Source of the DNA: JANQPX01 sp041398025 | GTDB taxonomy: Bacteria > Pseudomonadota > Alphaproteobacteria > Geminicoccales > Geminicoccaceae | DNA length: 64,000 bases | Direction: 5' to 3' | NCBI GenBank assembly: GCA_041398025.1 | Contig: JAWKVM010000021.1 | Coordinates: forward strand, 161,238 to 225,237 | Shown: one piece after another, positions 1-8,573 of the stretch | Layout of the letters: each line of letters starts with the position of its first letter | Position numbering within the stretch: position 1 is the first letter of the stretch | Translations under genes and position numbers: made by a program | Notes under the pieces: generated by a model | The model's database searches: none | Told to the model about the DNA's origin: nothing | The model's input: the letters and a program-made list of their open reading frames with translations, nothing else

Positions 1-760
1 CAGCATGCGCTCTTCACAGGCGGCGGCATCGGTGGCCTGCCGGCGTCGGATCAGGTGATAGCGGCGATCAATCGAGATGGGGTTCTGATCGCCGAAGGTC
101 GGCACGGCGATGTCGCGCTGGGGCCTCCCGTCCGCGCCGGGCTTGGCCTTGGAGACCTTGACCGTCCAGCGCGCATCACGGTCTTTCTGGCGCAGCTTGG
201 CGGGCCTCCTCTTCCACGACTTTGGGCACGCGGCCGGCCTTGATCTCGCGCTTCTCCTCGTCGGTGTTGCGCTGCCTGGGGGCTGCCACCAGGCTGGCGT
301 CCACGATCTGACCGGACATCGGAATATAACCGGCCTCGCGCACCGCCGCATCGAACCGCGCGAACAGCGTCTCGATGGCGCCAGCCTTGGCCAGCTTCTC
401 GCGAAAAAGCCAGATCGTGTGCGCATCCGGCACCCGGTCGTCGAGGCCGAGCCCGAGAAAGCGCATGAACGACAGCCGGTCGTTGATCAGAAACTCCGCG
501 CGCTCGTCGGAGAGATTGTTCTGCGCCCGGATGATCAGGATCTTGAGCATCATCACGGGATCGTAAGGTGGCCGGCCGCCCTTCGCCCCATCCGAGTCGT
601 TCAGCGTGGTTTCGAACTCCGGACGGAACATCTCGACGTCGACCGCCGCCGCATAGGCTTCGAGCTGATCGCCGAGATCGCTCAGACGGTCATCGACATC
701 GAAAAAGCCAGGCTGATCCGACAGGCTTCTATCTGGGCATAGTGGGTGGGATTGAAGCAA
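1..760 (-). pseudogene. IS5-family transposase, frameshifted and cut by the window edge
   Basis: The first 180 or so residues have the IS5-type N-terminal layout (QPGFFDVDDRL near the start, then GGRPPYDPVMMLKIL, RFLGLGLDDRVPD and SGQIVDASLVAAPRQRN, the last carrying the first Asp of the DDE triad). After the codons for GRVPK (about position 220) the frame meets an early stop at 176. Skipping one base there restores SWKRRPAKLRQKDRDARW and an open frame to base 1, which is the expected family continuation. I therefore see a one-base insertion in an otherwise recognisable transposase whose C-terminal half lies outside the window. The start is uncertain; the ATG at 760 is the first in frame. No terminal inverted repeat could be confirmed because the other end is missing. 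Confidence 0.8.
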
Positions 761-1020
761 ATCACACCGAAATTGACGAGGTTGTTAGAAGTGTCCGACT
801 GCCCTTTCTGTGTCCAGGTAACAAACAACACAAGGCTGAAAGATGGTGGCGCTGTCCGGTTGTCGCGGAGCGGCTCTCTTGGCGAGAGCTCTGAAAGGTT
901 TGCCGTCAGCGCCATGCGTCCCGTGGTCGCGCCGGCATGAAAAGTGACCGACGGCAGCGGATCGCGCTATGTTGACCGTTGATGTCGTTTTGTGAGCATC
1001 GATCGGTCGAGCCAACACGC

Positions 1021-1386
1021 ATGAGGTCGATAGGCAGAGGAAGGTCCTGGGTAAGGCTGCTGCCTTTGCTGCCTTTCCTCCTGACGTCGCTCCTGCCGGT
1101 CGGGCTGATGCCGGCGGCGACGGGGGACGGGACGCTCACCCTCGTCATCTGCACGCTGGATGGGCCGGAGCAGCGATCCATTCCGGCGTCGGAGAAAGCG
1201 CCGGAGAAGACCTCCGAGCGCTGCCTCTTCTCCCTTCATGCCGCCGCCGTCGTCCTGCCGGCGACGGTGCGGATCGCCGAGCCGACCGCCTTCGCGGCCG
1301 TATCCTCCCCCCTCCTGCCGCAGCCATCGCGGCAAGGCGCCTTCTTCGCCACGCCCAAGCCGCGCGGACCGCCCGTCACCCTCTGA
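1021..1386 (+). CDS. DUF2946-like small secreted or membrane protein
   Basis: This 121-residue protein has an N-terminal hydrophobic segment (about residues 10-32), then LVICTLDG and a later Cys-containing CLFSLHA stretch, the layout of DUF2946-type proteins often found beside copper genes. The start at 1021 (MRSIGRGR) gives a normal signal-like N-terminus; an upstream in-frame ATG at 979 would add 14 polar residues. It lies 58 bp before the PepSY membrane protein on the same strand. A second protein of the same design is encoded at 3978-4364. The function is unknown; a role in periplasmic copper handling is inferred only from the neighbours and the paired cysteines. Confidence 0.6.
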   Translation: MRSIGRGRSWVRLLPLLPFLLTSLLPVGLMPAATGDGTLTLVICTLDGPEQRSIPASEKAPEKTSERCLFSLHAAAVVLPATVRIAEPTAFAAVSSPLLPQPSRQGAFFATPKPRGPPVTL

Positions 1387-1444
1387 GATCACGCTTTACA
1401 AGCGCCGCGCGCAAACGCGGCTTCCCATCTCAGAGGATGTCACC

Positions 1445-2833
1445 ATGGCTACTGCAAACCCCGCGGTCCGGCCGGCGGCAGCGCCGACACTGGCCAACCA
1501 TCTCTACCGCGCCGTCTGGCGCTGGCACTTCTACGCCGGTCTGTTCGTCATTCCCTTCATGATGCTGCTGGCGATCACCGGCGGCCTCTATCTGTTCGAC
1601 GACGAGATCAATGGCCTCGTCTACGGCGAGCGGCTCCATGTCGAGGTGCCGGCGTCCGATCGCCTGCCCCCCTCCACACAGCTCGAGGCCGCGCTCGACG
1701 CGCATCCCGGCGCCCTGCTCGAGGACTATGTGGCGCCCGCCGGTGCAGACCGGTCGAGCGTCTTTCATCTGGCGACCGCGAACGGCGGGTCCGTTCAGGC
1801 CTATGTCGATCCCTACACCGGCCGCTATCTCGGCTCGGCCGCCGGCGGCGACAACGGCCGCAAGACCTGGCTGATGCAGTTCATCGAGGACGTTCACAGC
1901 CTCGACATCCTTGGCGTCAGGGCGGAGCATGTCATCGAGATCGTCGCCGGCTGGGTGATCATCCTGGTCTTCTCCGGCATCTATCTCTGGTGGCCGCGGG
2001 GCCGGCGCGGCGGCGTGGTCACGCTGCGCGGCACGCCCAAAAAGCGGATCTTCTGGCGCGATCTGCATGCAGTCGGCGGCATCTTCGCCGGTCTGTTCGT
2101 CGTCTTCCTGGCATTCACCGGCCTGCCCTGGTCCGGCAGCTGGGGAAGCTGGCTCGGCCAGATCGCCAACCGCTACCAGGGAGGCTATCCGCTCGGTGTC
2201 TGGGACGGCGTGCCGACCTCGACGGTGCCGACCAAGGAGCAGATCGGCGACACCGGCTGGACGGTGAAGGACGCGCCGATGCCGCTCTCCCAGCCGATCG
2301 GCGCCAAGCCGATCGGCCTCGACCGGGCGGCCGAAATCGTCGAGGGCCTGGGCATGGCGGCCGGCTACCAGCTGATCCCGCCCTCGGACGAGGCCGGCGT
2401 CTACTCCGCACAGATCTTTCCGGACGATCTCGCCGACCAGCGGATCATCCATCTCGATCAGTACACGGGCGAACCGCTGGTCGACGCCGGCTTCGAGGAC
2501 TACGGCCCGGTCGCCAAGGCGGTGGAGTGGGGCATCAACGTGCATATGGGCCGGGAGTTCGGCCGTGCGAACCAGCTCATCCTGGCGCTCGCCTGCCTGA
2601 CCATCCTGGTCACCTCGATCGCGGCGCTGGTGATGTGGTGGAAGCGCCGCCCGCGCGGCAGCCTGGGCGCGCCACCGGCGCCGGACGACCGCAGGACCCG
2701 CTATGGCATGCTCGCGATCATGCTCGGTGTGGGCGTTCTCTTCCCGCTGACCGGCTTCTCGCTGCTGATCGTTCTGGCGCTCGATATGGTGCTGCTCTCG
2801 CGTCTGCCAGCGCTCAGGCAGGCTCTTTCCTGA
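1445..2833 (+). CDS. PepSY-associated transmembrane protein
   Basis: A 462-residue inner-membrane protein with the PepSY_TM layout: first TM helix at about 30-50 (HFYAGLFVIPFMMLLAITG), a periplasmic region with PepSY-like segments, a second helix near 160-180 (VIEIVAGWVIILVFSGIYLWWPRG), a third after KRIFWRDLHAVGGIFAGLF, and two or three at the C-terminus. Conserved His and Trp residues in the helices (WRWHFYAGL, DLHAVGG) are typical of the family, some members of which act as membrane iron or copper reductases or accompany siderophore receptors. The ATG at 1445 follows an AGAGGA-type ribosome site. Its position ahead of SCO and PCu(A)C genes suggests a copper or haem-copper oxidase role; the substrate is not shown by sequence. 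Confidence 0.85.
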   Translation: MATANPAVRPAAAPTLANHLYRAVWRWHFYAGLFVIPFMMLLAITGGLYLFDDEINGLVYGERLHVEVPASDRLPPSTQLEAALDAHPGALLEDYVAPAGADRSSVFHLATANGGSVQAYVDPYTGRYLGSAAGGDNGRKTWLMQFIEDVHSLDILGVRAEHVIEIVAGWVIILVFSGIYLWWPRGRRGGVVTLRGTPKKRIFWRDLHAVGGIFAGLFVVFLAFTGLPWSGSWGSWLGQIANRYQGGYPLGVWDGVPTSTVPTKEQIGDTGWTVKDAPMPLSQPIGAKPIGLDRAAEIVEGLGMAAGYQLIPPSDEAGVYSAQIFPDDLADQRIIHLDQYTGEPLVDAGFEDYGPVAKAVEWGINVHMGREFGRANQLILALACLTILVTSIAALVMWWKRRPRGSLGAPPAPDDRRTRYGMLAIMLGVGVLFPLTGFSLLIVLALDMVLLSRLPALRQALS

Positions 2834-2985
2834 TCGGCTCACCGACCGACGCCACGCCTGTTGAAACCGGGCCAGCGACGCTTTCGACGCGTCGCCGGCT
2901 CCCGGGTGGCCAGCGCGCGTCGAGCCGCTTGCTGCGCGTTGATCCCGCCTGTATGCCCGACGCAACAGCGGATAGAATTGAACCC

Positions 2986-3612
2986 ATGAAGGCCTTCGCC
3001 AGAACCGATCGCTATCTCATCGCAGCGGCCACGCTGGTCGCCGTTCTGGCGCTCGGCGCGACGGGCTGGATTCTCGCTCTCAAGCTCGGCGAGAACGAGA
3101 CCATGGCCGGTCCCGGCCTGGTGGTCATGACGTCAGGTGTGGGCGGTCCGTTCGCGCTCGTCGACCATCGGGGCCGGGCGGTGACCGAGGCCGACTTCGC
3201 CGCCAGCCCGGCTCTCATCTATTTCGGCTACAGCTTCTGTCCCGACATCTGCCCGACCACGCTCCAGACCATGGCCGCCGCGCTCGACAGCGATGCGGCC
3301 AGGGCGAAGGGCGCAACGGGCCTGTTCATCACCGTCGATCCCGAGCGGGACACGGTGGCGCAGCTTGCCGACTACGTGCCGCTGTTTCACCCGGATCTGG
3401 TCGGGCTTACCGGAAGCGAGGACACGATCGAGCGGGCGGCGAGAGGCTTTCGCGTCTACTACAAGCTCCGGAAGGACATCGATCCCGAGAGCTACCCGGT
3501 CGATCACTCGTCCTACGTCTACCTCATGGATCGCGGCTGGCGCCTGGTCGGGGTGTTCCGCCACGACGCCACGGCCGAAGACATGGCAGCGGCGATCAAG
3601 CGGCTGTCATAG
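2986..3612 (+). CDS. SCO1/SenC family copper-binding protein
   Basis: A 208-residue membrane-anchored thioredoxin-fold protein. An N-terminal helix (about residues 9-32) precedes the periplasmic domain. The copper ligands are visible: C85 and C89 in GYSFCPDICP and H174 in YPVDHSSYVYL; FITVDPERDT is the conserved strand between them. SCO proteins deliver copper to the CuA site of cytochrome c oxidase or act as thiol reductants in that pathway. ATG 2986 is chosen because it immediately precedes a typical positively charged N-terminus and anchor; an upstream in-frame ATG at 2953 would add 11 residues. A paralogue lies at 5110-5724, so this segment carries two SCO proteins around one PCu(A)C chaperone. 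Confidence 0.92.
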   Translation: MKAFARTDRYLIAAATLVAVLALGATGWILALKLGENETMAGPGLVVMTSGVGGPFALVDHRGRAVTEADFAASPALIYFGYSFCPDICPTTLQTMAAALDSDAARAKGATGLFITVDPERDTVAQLADYVPLFHPDLVGLTGSEDTIERAARGFRVYYKLRKDIDPESYPVDHSSYVYLMDRGWRLVGVFRHDATAEDMAAAIKRLS

Positions 3613-3798
3613 GCGGCAGATCTCCGCCATGGCCGCCATCGCCCCGTACATCGCCTGCTGCGCCGAGGCGAAGTCGCCCGAGAACAGCAAGAGCGCCACC
3701 CCGGCCAGGATCATGGCGCCGACGGCAGCGATCGATCCGATCAGCATCCGGTCCAGGGGCCGTGGTGACGCAGGCTTCGGCGAGGTGATGTCGTTCAT
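3607..3798 (-). CDS. small single-helix membrane protein of unknown function
   Basis: A 63-residue reading frame starting MNDITSPKP, with one clear hydrophobic helix at about residues 18-40 and an Ala/Met-rich tail. An ATG 18 bases upstream would extend it by six residues. Its 3' end overlaps the end of the SCO gene by 6 bp in convergent orientation. I recognise no family. Codon use is compatible with a real gene, but it could be chance in GC-rich DNA. Confidence 0.4.
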   Translation of the reverse strand: MNDITSPKPASPRPLDRMLIGSIAAVGAMILAGVALLLFSGDFASAQQAMYGAMAAMAEICRL

Positions 3799-3977
3799 CC
3801 ATCCGATCCCTTTCACGCCTTGAAAAAGCTACGTGGCCGGCTGCGGCTACGCCAGCATTTTTGCTTGCCGCCAACATGATCGGCGACCCGACGGCGATGA
3901 CCGGCGGCATGGCGCACTTTGTCGCTTTGCGTTCGCCGGCGCCGGTCGTAGTCTCTGCGCAACCGAACGCTGGTGGC

Positions 3978-4364
3978 ATGATGGCACGCAAAGGACAGGA
4001 TCGGGTAATCACCTGGCTCGTCATGGTCGCGCTGATCGCGCAGACCTGGCTGGCGCCGCTCGCGCTTGCCACGGCCGGCGACGAGCTCGGCGGCCTCGTG
4101 ATCTGCACGGGCACCGGCTACAAGGTCATCCCCCTTCCGACGGACGACGATGCCCCCTCGTCCGACGCCCCCGCAAGGCGATCTGCCGGCTTCGACTGCA
4201 TCGCCTGTCTGCATGGTGTCCTCGGGCAGGCCGGCGTGGCGAGCGCCGCACTCCTGCCGCTGCCGGTCAAGCATGACGTCGTCAGCATTCGCCCCATCAA
4301 CCAGCGCTCGCCGAGCGCACCGGGCTTCGGCGCCGCAAAATCGCGATCGCCGCCGATCGTCTGA
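3978..4364 (+). CDS. DUF2946-like small membrane or secreted protein
   Basis: A 128-residue protein with an N-terminal hydrophobic helix (about 10-31), then GGLVICTGTGYKVI and a CIACLHGV motif giving three cysteines after the membrane segment. The layout is that of the 1021-1386 protein and of DUF2946 proteins found with copper-responsive genes. The start MMARKGQDR fits a short basic N-terminus before the helix. It stands alone between the SCO gene and the PCu(A)C gene on the same strand. The metal-binding role is inferred from the cysteines and context. Confidence 0.6.
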   Translation: MMARKGQDRVITWLVMVALIAQTWLAPLALATAGDELGGLVICTGTGYKVIPLPTDDDAPSSDAPARRSAGFDCIACLHGVLGQAGVASAALLPLPVKHDVVSIRPINQRSPSAPGFGAAKSRSPPIV

Positions 4365-4528
4365 CCTTTTTCCCAGCTGAGCAGAGCGTGCCGGCTGTCG
4401 TCCGGCGCGCAGCATGCTTTGGGTTGACGAGTCCTTCCTCGATTTTCATCGCAACGCGTATCAGCGGGTGCCAGGGCGATCACCGTCCTCGCCTGCCCGC
4501 CTATCGCCCCCAAGGGAGCTAACAAACC

Positions 4529-5044
4529 ATGCGAACCTTTCTGACATCGGCGGCGCTTGCTCTGTCGCTCGCCATTCCAGCCCTCGCCGATCAGCCCGGC
4601 ATGGCGCAGGCCGGCAATATCATGATCCATGACGGCTGGGCGCGCGCCTCGCTCGGCAGCAATCCGAACAGTGCCGCCTACATGGTCCTCGAAAATCACG
4701 GCGACGCCGTGGACAAGCTGATCAAGGCGGCAAGCCCGGCCGCGGAGAAGGCCGAACTGCACACCCACATCATGGAGAACGACATCGCCAGGATGCGCCC
4801 GGTGGAGGCGGTCGAGGTGGCACCGGGCGAGCCGACCGTGCTGCAGCCGGGCGGCCTGCACGTCATGCTCATGGGCCTGACCGGCAAGCTGGAAGAGGGT
4901 GGCAGCCTGCCGGTCACGCTCACCTTCGAGAACGCCGGCGAGGTGACCCTCGACCTGCCGATCCGATCGGCGACCGGCGCCAAGATGAACCATGGGGACG
5001 GCATGAAGCCTGGCGAGGGCATGAAGCACGGTCACAGCAGCTGA
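4529..5044 (+). CDS. periplasmic copper chaperone PCu(A)C
   Basis: A 171-residue secreted protein with a signal peptide (cleavage expected after IPALA, residue 20). The diagnostic PCu(A)C motif H-x10-M-x21-H-x-M is complete: H78, M89, H111 and M113. The C-terminus adds a His/Met-rich tail (NHGDGMKPGEGMKHGHSS) that could bind further copper. The family carries Cu(I) in the periplasm to SCO proteins and the CuA centre of cytochrome oxidase. The gene is followed after 65 bp by the second SCO gene, matching the known functional partnership. A CCAAGGGAGC ribosome site precedes the ATG. Confidence 0.93.
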   Translation: MRTFLTSAALALSLAIPALADQPGMAQAGNIMIHDGWARASLGSNPNSAAYMVLENHGDAVDKLIKAASPAAEKAELHTHIMENDIARMRPVEAVEVAPGEPTVLQPGGLHVMLMGLTGKLEEGGSLPVTLTFENAGEVTLDLPIRSATGAKMNHGDGMKPGEGMKHGHSS

Positions 5045-5109
5045 TTTCGGAGGTCGACGCCATGGAGAGGAGCTTATCTCCATGGCGTCGCAGGAGGAGG
5101 CAACCTGCC

Positions 5110-5724
5110 ATGCAACTCATGGCTTCAAGGCGCGACCTCAAGCTGACCCTGGCGGGCTTGCTGGTCCTGGTCGCGATCCTCGGCATCGTGACTTACCGGC
5201 TGCTGCCGGCGAGCCAGCCAGCCGGCACGGGCCAGGCCCTGATCGGCGGCCCGTTCGCGCTGACCGACAATCATGGGCAGAAGGTCACCGAGGCGAGCTA
5301 TGCCGGCCGCTACATGCTGATCTATTTCGGCTACACCTACTGCCCCGACATCTGCCCGCTCGGCCTGCAGAACATGATGGCGGCCTACGACGCCCTGCCG
5401 GCGGACATGCGCGAGCAGGTCGTGCCGATCTTCATCACCGTCGATCCCGAGCGGGACACGGTCGAGGCCATGGCGGACTATGTCGGCCTGTTCTCGCCCT
5501 CTCTGGTCGGCCTGACCGGCACCACCAAGGAGACCGACGCCGCCGCCAAGGCTTACCGCGTCTACCACGCCACGGTGAAGGACGAGGCGACCTCGGCCAA
5601 TTATCTCGTCGACCACTCCGCCTTCTTCTACCTGATGGGGCCTGATGGCCGCTATGTCAGCCATTTCAGCCCCAGCGCCACGCCCGAGGAGATGACCGCC
5701 GGCATCGAAGACGCGCTGGGGTGA
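5110..5724 (+). CDS. SCO1/SenC family copper-binding protein (second copy)
   Basis: A 204-residue membrane-anchored SCO protein. The N-terminal anchor spans about residues 10-31; copper ligands are C78 and C82 in YTYCPDICP and H169 in YLVDHSAFF. FITVDPERDT is identical to the upstream paralogue. ATG 5110 follows an AGGAGGAGG ribosome site at 5091-5099; an upstream ATG at 5062 lacks one and adds an Arg-rich stretch. It directly follows the PCu(A)C gene, as in many cytochrome oxidase assembly operons. It probably receives copper from PCu(A)C or reduces CuA cysteines; which of the two SCO copies does which cannot be read from sequence. Confidence 0.92.
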   Translation: MQLMASRRDLKLTLAGLLVLVAILGIVTYRLLPASQPAGTGQALIGGPFALTDNHGQKVTEASYAGRYMLIYFGYTYCPDICPLGLQNMMAAYDALPADMREQVVPIFITVDPERDTVEAMADYVGLFSPSLVGLTGTTKETDAAAKAYRVYHATVKDEATSANYLVDHSAFFYLMGPDGRYVSHFSPSATPEEMTAGIEDALG

Positions 5725-5978
5725 CTTTTCCGTCTGGCATGCCGGCGCGCCGGAAAGCGTGATCGGCGCGCCGCCGGAAGGGGCAGCATCGACGGACCGA
5801 AGATCGAAGCCGCAGCACAGATCGGCGGCGAACACCGAACCTCCCTTGACACCGTTGATGTCACTCAATGCGGTAACCGGCTGCGATTCCAGCGACAACG
5901 GTCACCCCACCGTCTGCAGATGGGTGTTGATCCGCTCCTCATTGTTTCTTGATCTTTTTTCAGCGAGGCGGGGCGGCC

Positions 5979-6539
5979 TCAGTAGTCGTAGGGCTCGGTC
6001 TCCTTCAGCGTCATCATGTAACCGACATCGGCAAGCTCGCTGGAAAGAGACGCCGTCTTCAGCGTTCCCGTCGCCCAGACCGGCTCGAACATGCCGGTGA
6101 CCTCGATGCCGTCCTCGCTGGTGACGTAGATGATCTGGTTGGGCGGCGGCGGCGGCACGTGGATGCAGGCGCCGACATAGGGGACCAGGAGGAATTCCTT
6201 GACCGTGGTGTCCTCGAAATCGAGGGGCAGGACATAGCCGGCGATCTTGACCTGCACGTCGTTATAGTCGGTGACGACGTCGGTCGTGTCGATGACCCCG
6301 GGAGACGCCGGCGTCATGCCGTGCTGGACCACACCTCCCAGCGTCGGATTGCCCAGATCCGGATCGGTCGATTGATCCGCCTCCAGCGTGTCGTCGCCGA
6401 AGACCAGATCGTTCGGCATGACGGGCTTTGCCTGCTGCGGCATGAGGTCGGGCCAGTCGATCACCAAAGGCTCCTCGGCGGCCAATGCCGATGACATCGA
6501 GACGAGCACGACCGCCAAACCTGTCCAACGCACCATCAT
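5979..6539 (-). CDS. DUF3299 domain periplasmic protein of the Zrg-type zinc locus
   Basis: A 186-residue secreted protein (signal peptide to about residue 20, MSSALA-AEE). The DUF3299 core is visible as VKIAGYVLPLDFEDTTVKEFLLVPYVGACIHVPPPPPNQIIYV, the conserved single Cys and His lying in GACIHVPPPP. It begins 16 bp after the FtsX-like permease stop, so it is the last gene of a four-gene unit with ZrgA, ABC ATPase and permease. This set resembles the zinc-regulated zrg locus described in Vibrio cholerae. Its biochemical role is unknown; zinc delivery or transporter accessory function is inferred from the operon. Confidence 0.8.
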   Translation of the reverse strand: MMVRWTGLAVVLVSMSSALAAEEPLVIDWPDLMPQQAKPVMPNDLVFGDDTLEADQSTDPDLGNPTLGGVVQHGMTPASPGVIDTTDVVTDYNDVQVKIAGYVLPLDFEDTTVKEFLLVPYVGACIHVPPPPPNQIIYVTSEDGIEVTGMFEPVWATGTLKTASLSSELADVGYMMTLKETEPYDY

Positions 6540-6555
6540 CCCATGATCCCTTGCT

Positions 6556-7815
6556 TCAAGTCCTCACCATCATGCCGTCCGCCAGCGACAGGCGATAGGC
6601 GCGAAGTGCCGGCAACAGGCCCGCCAGCAGACCGGCGACCACGATCGCCACGAGCGAAAGCTGCTCGCGCGACGTCAGCCAGCCGATCTCCAGATAGAGC
6701 CCGAATTCGGTATCGACCAGTGGTCTGACGACCAGAAGCACGAGATAGAGCAGAACGACGCCGAGCACAGCGCCCAGCAGTCCCAAAAGCCCCGCCTCCG
6801 CCACCAGCAGGCCGAGCACGGTGCGCGGGCGTGCGCCGACCGAACGCAGGATCGCCATCTCGCGGCGCCGCTCGTTCAAGGTTGCGAGCACCATGGTCAC
6901 CATGCCGAGCAGCGCCGTCACCACCACCATGACCGACACGGCTCCCAGCGCCGTTTCCGCCGTGCCGATCAGCCCCCAGAGCTCCTGCAGCGCCGCCCCC
7001 GGCAGGATCGCGGACAGGGGCTCCTGCGCATACTCGTTGATCGCGCGCTGCAGCTTGAAGGTCGAAAGCTTCGATTTCAGCCCGACGAAGGCCGCGGTGA
7101 CCGCCCCTGGCGTCAGGTCCATTTTTCGGACGTCATCCGCCGAGACGGCCTGGCCGGGGATCTGCGCACCGCTTTGCCAGTCCACATGGATCGCCTCGAT
7201 CGCCTCCAGGCTGACATGCACGGTGCGGTCGACGGGCGTTCCCGTCTTCTCCAGGATGCCGGCGACCACGAAGGGCTTGTCGTCATGCTCGGCGAAGGAA
7301 ATGTCGCCGAGGCCATGGGCGACCACGATCGGATCGCCGATCCGGTAGCCGAGGGTGGCGGCGACATCCGCACCCAGGACCGCATCGAACAGGTCGTCGA
7401 ACGGTTTTCCCTCGGCGAAGGTCAGCCGCCGATCACGGCGATAGCGGTAGTGCTCGAAATAGGCGGAGCTCGTGCCCATGACCCGAAAGCCGCGATGGCT
7501 GTCGCCCAGGGATACCGGCACAATCCAGTCGACCGCCGGATCGGCGGCGATCTCCTCGAAGCTCTCATAGGTCATGTTGTTGGTGGCGTTGCCGATCCGA
7601 AAGACCGAATAGAGCAGGAGCTGCAGATCGCCGCTGCGCGCGCCCACGATCAGATCCGTGCCGGAAATCGTGTTGGCAAAGCTGCTCCTCGCCCCGGTCC
7701 GCACCTTCTCGACGCCGAGCAGCAGCATCACGCTGACGGCGATCGCGAGGATGGTGAGCAGCGCCGTCACCCAGCGGTTCAGCAAGCTCTGCCAGGCCAG
7801 CCTTAGAATAATCAT
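6556..7815 (-). CDS. FtsX-like ABC transporter permease (Zrg-type locus)
   Basis: A 419-residue permease with the MacB/FtsX layout: one N-terminal helix (about 13-33, VTALLTILAIAVSVMLLLGV), a long periplasmic domain, and three C-terminal helices, the first around VMVVVTALLGMVTMVLATLNERRREMAILRSVGAR. The last phrase is the hallmark cytoplasmic loop contacting the ATPase. Its ATG overlaps the ATPase stop by 4 bp, implying translational coupling. With the ATPase and ZrgA it forms a mechanotransmission-type ABC complex rather than a classical importer. The zinc assignment comes from the His-rich ZrgA partner and the Zur-like site upstream of the unit. Confidence 0.88.
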   Translation of the reverse strand: MIILRLAWQSLLNRWVTALLTILAIAVSVMLLLGVEKVRTGARSSFANTISGTDLIVGARSGDLQLLLYSVFRIGNATNNMTYESFEEIAADPAVDWIVPVSLGDSHRGFRVMGTSSAYFEHYRYRRDRRLTFAEGKPFDDLFDAVLGADVAATLGYRIGDPIVVAHGLGDISFAEHDDKPFVVAGILEKTGTPVDRTVHVSLEAIEAIHVDWQSGAQIPGQAVSADDVRKMDLTPGAVTAAFVGLKSKLSTFKLQRAINEYAQEPLSAILPGAALQELWGLIGTAETALGAVSVMVVVTALLGMVTMVLATLNERRREMAILRSVGARPRTVLGLLVAEAGLLGLLGAVLGVVLLYLVLLVVRPLVDTEFGLYLEIGWLTSREQLSLVAIVVAGLLAGLLPALRAYRLSLADGMMVRT

Positions 7816-8573
7816 CGTGATGCCGCCGGCACGTGGTTCACTAGGATGTCGCCGAGGTCGACCACGCGATCGAACTCAGGCGCGAGGGTTTCGTCGTGGC
7901 TGACCATGACGACGGTGCTGCCCGCGTCCTCGGCCTCGCCGAACAGCAATTCCAAGAAATGCCGCTGATGCTTGCGATCCAGCGCCGAGGTGGGCTCGTC
8001 CGCCACCACGATCTCCGGCCGTCCGATCAGCGCCCGCGCCGCGGCGACACGCTGCTGCTGACCGACGCTCAGGCGCGCCGCCGAGCGGGAGGCGAGCGCC
8101 TGCGGATCGAGGCCGAGGTGGTCCAGGAGGCGGCGCGCCTCGGCGTCGACCGTGCGAGCTTCTGCCGCTCTCTGCCGACGCGTCTTGGAGAAGGACAGCG
8201 GCAGCAGCACATTGTCGATCACCGAGAGATAGGGCAGCAGGTTGAACATCTGAAAAATGATACCGAAATGCTCGACCCGGGCACGGTCGCGCGCCGCCGC
8301 ATCCATGCTCGAGAGCTCCTTGTCAAGCACCCGGATCTCGCCCGCGTCCGGCGTCACGATCCCGCAAAGCAGGCTCAGCAGGGTCGACTTGCCGCTGCCG
8401 CTCGGCCCGATCAGCAGCAGCCTTTCCGAACGGGCGACGTGAAAGCCGTCGATACCGAGTGCAAAGCCGTCGCGACCGGGCCAGCGGAAATGGACGGCGT
8501 CCATCCGGATGACAGGAGCTGCGGCGTCTGACCGAGGCTCGCTCAGAGTCCGCGCTGTGCCCACGTCACTCAC
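7812..8573 (-). CDS. ABC transporter ATP-binding protein (Zrg-type locus)
   Basis: A 253-residue LolD/MacB-type ATPase. Walker A is GPSGSGKS at residues 56-63, the signature is LSVGQQQRVAAARAL, and Walker B is EIVVADEPTSALD, followed by a switch His in VMVSHDE. It overlaps both neighbours by 4 bp (ZrgA stop and permease start), so the three genes are translated together. It energises the FtsX-like permease encoded next. Substrate specificity is not encoded here and is taken from ZrgA. Confidence 0.9.
   Translation of the reverse strand: MSDVGTARTLSEPRSDAAAPVIRMDAVHFRWPGRDGFALGIDGFHVARSERLLLIGPSGSGKSTLLSLLCGIVTPDAGEIRVLDKELSSMDAAARDRARVEHFGIIFQMFNLLPYLSVIDNVLLPLSFSKTRRQRAAEARTVDAEARRLLDHLGLDPQALASRSAARLSVGQQQRVAAARALIGRPEIVVADEPTSALDRKHQRHFLELLFGEAEDAGSTVVMVSHDETLAPEFDRVVDLGDILVNHVPAASR

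Noticed and set aside
215..225. Programmed frameshift in the IS5 transposase
   Set aside because: The needed shift is +1, while two-frame IS5 elements use -1 slippage; the heptamer phase does not fit. A plain insertion is simpler.
1430..2965. Long open frame on the - strand across the PepSY gene (511 codons)
   Set aside because: Arg/Asp/Gly-rich composition typical of antisense frames in GC-rich coding DNA; no family, no ribosome site, and it lies wholly opposite a clear gene.
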